Source of the DNA: Halobacteria archaeon
Lineage (GTDB): Archaea > Halobacteriota > Syntropharchaeia > Alkanophagales > Methanospirareceae
DNA: 7,942 bases
Assembly (NCBI GenBank): GCA_029932715.1
Contig: JAOZPO010000025.1
Coordinates: 4,218-12,159, forward strand
Direction: 5' to 3'
The translations under genes were made by a program, and so were the position numbers. Under the pieces are notes generated by a model, which was not told the origin of the DNA, made no database searches, and saw only the letters and a list, made by a program, of their open reading frames with translations. Shown one piece after another: positions 5,023 through 7,942 of the stretch (its first letter is position 1; every line of letters starts with the position of its first letter).

Positions 5023-6780
5023 TTATACGCTCCTTCTTCTTCTCTTTATCTCCGACACTTTCTCCAGCAGCGCCGCATCATCCGGCGATAACAAACCACC
5101 CAGTAGTTCCTTCTCTTCCTCCGGGATATTAACATACAATACCTCGTTCTCTCTTATCTGCCGTCCTACAGTCGGTTTCCTCATAGAAATAGCCACCTGC
5201 ATCCCTTCCTCTGCCCTACTTATATTCTCCCCACTATCCTGTATCTCGTTTATAGTACCAATGTTCGCACCATCTGCTTTTAGCAGTTCCACTCCCGTCT
5301 TTATTTTGCCACACAGCACTTCGACACCAAAGATAGCGGGTTTGCTCTGCCTGAATATACAACCCGGCAGTATCTTTATCATTCCCGGCATGACAAGCCG
5401 TTCACTCTTCTCGCGTCTCTCCCGTTCCTTTTCCTCGTCTACCCAATTTTCATAAGCTTCTATCAGACGATAGATCACTTCGCTTACAAAGATGGGTATT
5501 TTGCTTTGCATAGCTGCTTCTTTCGCATCCGGGAGTATATCAACGTTAAAGCCCAGAATAGTTGATAAATAGGGGTCTTTACCCGTAGCGGCATCTATTA
5601 CATCCCTTTTTGTGATATTCCCCACTTCCGCTTTCTTTATCGCCTCTATCTTTTCACTCTTCAATTCCAGAGCGAGAGCCTCCAGCGAGCCCATGGTATC
5701 TGCCTTTATGATTAATCCCTCTAAACACGTATCCAGCTTCATATCGGCTATCTCGGCCTTCATCTCTTCTATCACGTGCTCAATATCCGATTCGCGTTCA
5801 ACCACCTGCACACGTGAACCGGAGAGTGCATTGTCTATATCCGTAGCTACGATTTTCACGCCTGTCGAGGCACACACGGTTTTTACACGTGCAAATCTGC
5901 GCTCTAATCTTAGTTCCTGCAATGCTCTCGGTTTTAACAGCACTTTTATCTTTCTAACTATCGGCTCTTCCGTCATGCTGCCGATTACGATCGTATCGCC
6001 CTGGCTGAGTTTACCATCGTATAATATCACGTCTATGGTAGTTCCAAGACCTTTTTCCTCCTTCCTTTCTAATATCGTACCCACTCCTGCCTCTTCTAAA
6101 TGGAGCTGCAAGCATTTCTCAAAGTATTTCTGCGATAGCCCTATCAAAACAAGGAGTAAATCCGCTATGCCTTCTCCTGTCCGCGCACACACAGGTACGA
6201 TGCTCACAGTCCTTGCGAAGTCTTCTATCCGGTCATAGCGGTCAGCCGAGAAACCTTTGTCGTACAGGTCCCCCACCAGTTCATATATCCTTGTATCCAG
6301 TTCATTACGTGCAAATTCCGGCTGGGCTTTGTAATTAATAACAAACGGTTTTTTTCGCGACTGCCACCCTTTTATCCGATCTATTTTATTCAATACAAGG
6401 ACAAAAGGCGTCTTTAACACTTTTAAAATGCTTAAAGATTCGTATGTCTGGGCTTGAAATCCTTCTATCACATCCACCACCAGAACGGCGACATCAGCCA
6501 ATGCGCTTCCTCGCTTCCTCAAAGAGGCAAAGGCGTGATGCCCTGGCGTATCAATAAAAAGCAAGCCCGGTACTTTTATCTCCGACCAGTCATCCTTTAA
6601 CGGCGCACAGATATCCTTTATCACCTCTATTGGTATCTCTGTTGCACCTATATGCTGCGTAACTCGCCCTGCTTCCTTCGATGCTATTGCCGTACCGCGG
6701 ATGTTATCAAGTAACGTGGTCTTGCCATGATCTATGTGACCCAGTACAGAGAGTATCGGTGTTCTTATCTGCCCTTCCAT
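5023..6780 (-). CDS. infB: Translation initiation factor aIF5B (IF2-type GTPase)
   Basis: This 585-residue GTPase promotes ribosomal subunit joining and stabilises initiator tRNA in archaeal translation initiation. The G domain is clear: P-loop GHIDHGKTT at 14-22, switch I VTQHIGATEIP at 40-50, G3 DTPGH at 77-81 and G4 NKID at 131-134. G5 reads CARTGEG instead of the usual SAxTGEG. Domain II follows from about residue 225. Domain III (LEGLIIKADTMGSLEAL) and domain IV with the C-terminal barrel (PGMIKILPGCIFRQSKPAIFG) complete the protein. It lacks the long N-terminal extension of bacterial IF2 and eukaryotic eIF5B, as expected for an archaeon. It also has no intein, although archaeal homologues sometimes carry one near the P-loop. 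GGGGAAGG just upstream is a plausible ribosome-binding site. It lies 54 bp after dnaJ and 55 bp before rps6e, so the three genes probably form an operon. Confidence 0.98.
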   Translation of the reverse strand: MEGQIRTPILSVLGHIDHGKTTLLDNIRGTAIASKEAGRVTQHIGATEIPIEVIKDICAPLKDDWSEIKVPGLLFIDTPGHHAFASLRKRGSALADVAVLVVDVIEGFQAQTYESLSILKVLKTPFVLVLNKIDRIKGWQSRKKPFVINYKAQPEFARNELDTRIYELVGDLYDKGFSADRYDRIEDFARTVSIVPVCARTGEGIADLLLVLIGLSQKYFEKCLQLHLEEAGVGTILERKEEKGLGTTIDVILYDGKLSQGDTIVIGSMTEEPIVRKIKVLLKPRALQELRLERRFARVKTVCASTGVKIVATDIDNALSGSRVQVVERESDIEHVIEEMKAEIADMKLDTCLEGLIIKADTMGSLEALALELKSEKIEAIKKAEVGNITKRDVIDAATGKDPYLSTILGFNVDILPDAKEAAMQSKIPIFVSEVIYRLIEAYENWVDEEKERERREKSERLVMPGMIKILPGCIFRQSKPAIFGVEVLCGKIKTGVELLKADGANIGTINEIQDSGENISRAEEGMQVAISMRKPTVGRQIRENEVLYVNIPEEEKELLGGLLSPDDAALLEKVSEIKRRRRSV

Positions 6781-6834
6781 GTCCTTCCCCTTGCATAGTT
6801 CTATGTGTAGTTGAATTAGTTCTAATCTATTTAT

Positions 6835-7942
6835 TTATTTATTTCTTTTCCACCAGAATGAGCTTTTATCATGGCTTTTACCTTCGTTCTGCTTCTGCTC
6901 TTCTGCATCAAATTCAGTGAGCAGTTCCTCTTGCCTTTTACTCAGCTTCTTCGGCGTTCTTACCTTCACTTTAACCAGCATGTTGCCCCTTCCATGCCCA
7001 CTCAAATCAGGTATGCCTTTATTTTTCAATCGGAATGTCGTGCCCGATTGCGTTCCCCCAGGCATCTTCAGCTTCACTTTGCTACCCTCTATCGTCATTA
7101 CTTGTAGTTCGTCACCTAAAGCAAGTTGTGCAAAGCGAACAGGGACTTCACAAATTAGGTCGCTTCCTTCTCTCTTAAAGAACTCGTGTTCTCTTACATG
7201 AACTATCACATATAAATCACCGGGAGGTCCTCCTCTTTCTCCCGCTTCTCCCTCTCCTGCAATCCGTAATCGGTTTCCGGTATCCACACCTGCGGGTAGT
7301 TTCACTGATATTCGCTTATTCACTTTTTTTTTGCCCGTTCCATTGCACGCATTACAAGGTTTCTCTACTACTTCCCCCCGCCCTCCACATCGGGGGCAGG
7401 TAGAGACGGAGATGAATTGAGCAAAGCCCTGTCTTTGTACTCTTTTTACCTGCCCGGTACCACCGCACGAGGGACAAGTTCGTAAACCACCACTCAAGGC
7501 GCCCGTGCCTTTACAATCAGGACAGTTCTCAGTTTTAGTAATCTTTAACTCTTTCTCTGTTCCCCGCGCAGCATCCGCAAGGTCTATCTCAAGGTCATAT
7601 ATGAGATCGCTTCCCCTCTCAGCTCTATATCTTCCCCCTGAGCTTTCATATCTCCGCCCACCGCCGAAGAACTCATCGAAGATACTGCTGCTGCCCATGC
7701 CCATGCCGCCGCTTCTCCCCGCTCCGAAAGTACCACCGAATATATCCCGGAATATGTCCTCGACATCGTTAAATCGCGTGAAGTTTGACCAGTCGAATCC
7801 ACCCGGACCAAAATCAACGCCAGCATGACCAAAACGATCATAATTCGCCCTCTTCTGTGGGTCGGATAAAGCTTCATAAGCCTCAGAAATTTCTTTAAAC
7901 TTCTCCTCCGCCTCTTTTGGATCCCCTTTACTCCTATCAGGA
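6835..7942 (-). CDS. dnaJ: Chaperone DnaJ (Hsp40), N-terminus cut by the window edge
   Basis: This co-chaperone stimulates the ATPase of DnaK/Hsp70 and delivers unfolded substrates. The 368 visible residues start exactly inside the J domain: the last base of a His codon, then Pro-Asp, completing the HPD motif needed to activate DnaK. Helix III follows (EAEEKFKEISEAYEALSDP), with NYDRFGHAG after it. A Gly/Phe-rich linker comes next (visible residues about 48-96). Four zinc-finger repeats of the form CxxCxGxG are all intact: CPDC, CPSC, CPRC and CNAC, with codons between 7345 and 7524. Two beta-barrel substrate domains and a short charged tail (SSFWWKRNK) complete it. About the first 32 residues are missing beyond the window. 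This is the full type-I DnaJ architecture, which in archaea is generally of bacterial origin. It precedes infB and rps6e on the same strand; whether dnaK/grpE lie further upstream cannot be seen. Confidence 0.97.
   Translation of the reverse strand, partial: PDRSKGDPKEAEEKFKEISEAYEALSDPQKRANYDRFGHAGVDFGPGGFDWSNFTRFNDVEDIFRDIFGGTFGAGRSGGMGMGSSSIFDEFFGGGRRYESSGGRYRAERGSDLIYDLEIDLADAARGTEKELKITKTENCPDCKGTGALSGGLRTCPSCGGTGQVKRVQRQGFAQFISVSTCPRCGGRGEVVEKPCNACNGTGKKKVNKRISVKLPAGVDTGNRLRIAGEGEAGERGGPPGDLYVIVHVREHEFFKREGSDLICEVPVRFAQLALGDELQVMTIEGSKVKLKMPGGTQSGTTFRLKNKGIPDLSGHGRGNMLVKVKVRTPKKLSKRQEELLTEFDAEEQKQNEGKSHDKSSFWWKRNK

Noticed and set aside
5612..6238. A 208-residue plus-strand open frame
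   Set aside because: It lies entirely opposite infB, is Ser-rich with no recognisable domain, and is the antisense shadow of a highly conserved gene.
5023..6780. Intein in infB
   Set aside because: The P-loop, switch and G4 motifs are continuous and the protein has normal aIF5B length.
6781..6834. Short ATTT tandem repeat between dnaJ and infB as a functional repeat
   Set aside because: Only about four units overlapping the dnaJ stop codon; most simply AT-rich spacer sequence.
6835..7704. A 289-residue DnaJ starting at the internal ATG at 7704
   Set aside because: The same frame continues upstream to the window edge and encodes the Gly/Phe linker and the J domain through the HPD motif, so the gene is longer and cut by the edge.
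7584..7877. A 97-residue minus-strand open frame overlapping dnaJ
   Set aside because: It is another frame of the DnaJ J-domain and linker region, where the DnaJ frame carries clear conserved motifs.

Overview
The window looks like genomic DNA from an archaeon. Evidence seen directly: an archaeal/eukaryotic-type translation initiation factor IF5B, the archaeal/eukaryotic ribosomal protein S6e, and an archaeal-style thiolase paired with a DUF35 (zinc ribbon plus OB-fold) protein. The combination of beta-oxidation-type genes, a bacterial-type DnaJ and a soluble REC-PAS signalling protein would fit the Methanomicrobia-like or Syntrophoarchaeia part of the Euryarchaeota (alkane- or fatty-acid-metabolising lineages, ANME-1 relatives), or Archaeoglobus-like organisms. 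That placement is inference. I see no insertion sequence, CRISPR array, tRNA or rRNA.

Layout. (1) Positions 1-53, minus strand: the first 17 codons of hisF, running off the left edge. (2) 136-1595, minus strand: a tight two-gene signalling operon. It comprises a REC-PAS-DHp protein whose histidine-box module has no ATPase domain, then after 2 bp a stand-alone receiver. (3) 1596-1858: a divergent intergenic region with a TATA-like element. (4) 1859-4519, plus strand: a CoA-metabolism cluster of thiolase, DUF35 partner and 3-hydroxyacyl-CoA dehydrogenase. (5) 4520-4559: a convergent gap holding a 7-bp inverted repeat, probably a shared terminator. (6) 4560-7942, minus strand: dnaJ (N-terminus beyond the right edge), infB (aIF5B) and rps6e, transcribed in that order.

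How the genes work together. Thiolase, DUF35 protein and dehydrogenase give two consecutive steps: 3-hydroxyacyl-CoA/3-ketoacyl-CoA interconversion and thiolytic cleavage or condensation. The DUF35 protein is expected to scaffold the thiolase. infB and rps6e act in translation, and dnaJ adds a co-chaperone of Hsp70. The signalling pair has two phosphoacceptor aspartates and one candidate phosphohistidine but no kinase and no DNA-binding output, so it is best read as a phosphorelay segment fed by a kinase encoded elsewhere.

The most interesting observations are the kinase-less REC-PAS-DHp/REC pair, with Arg where the H-box normally has an acidic residue, and the dehydrogenase. The latter has an Asn-Arg-Ser end to its second Rossmann strand and Ser in place of the usual active-site Asn.
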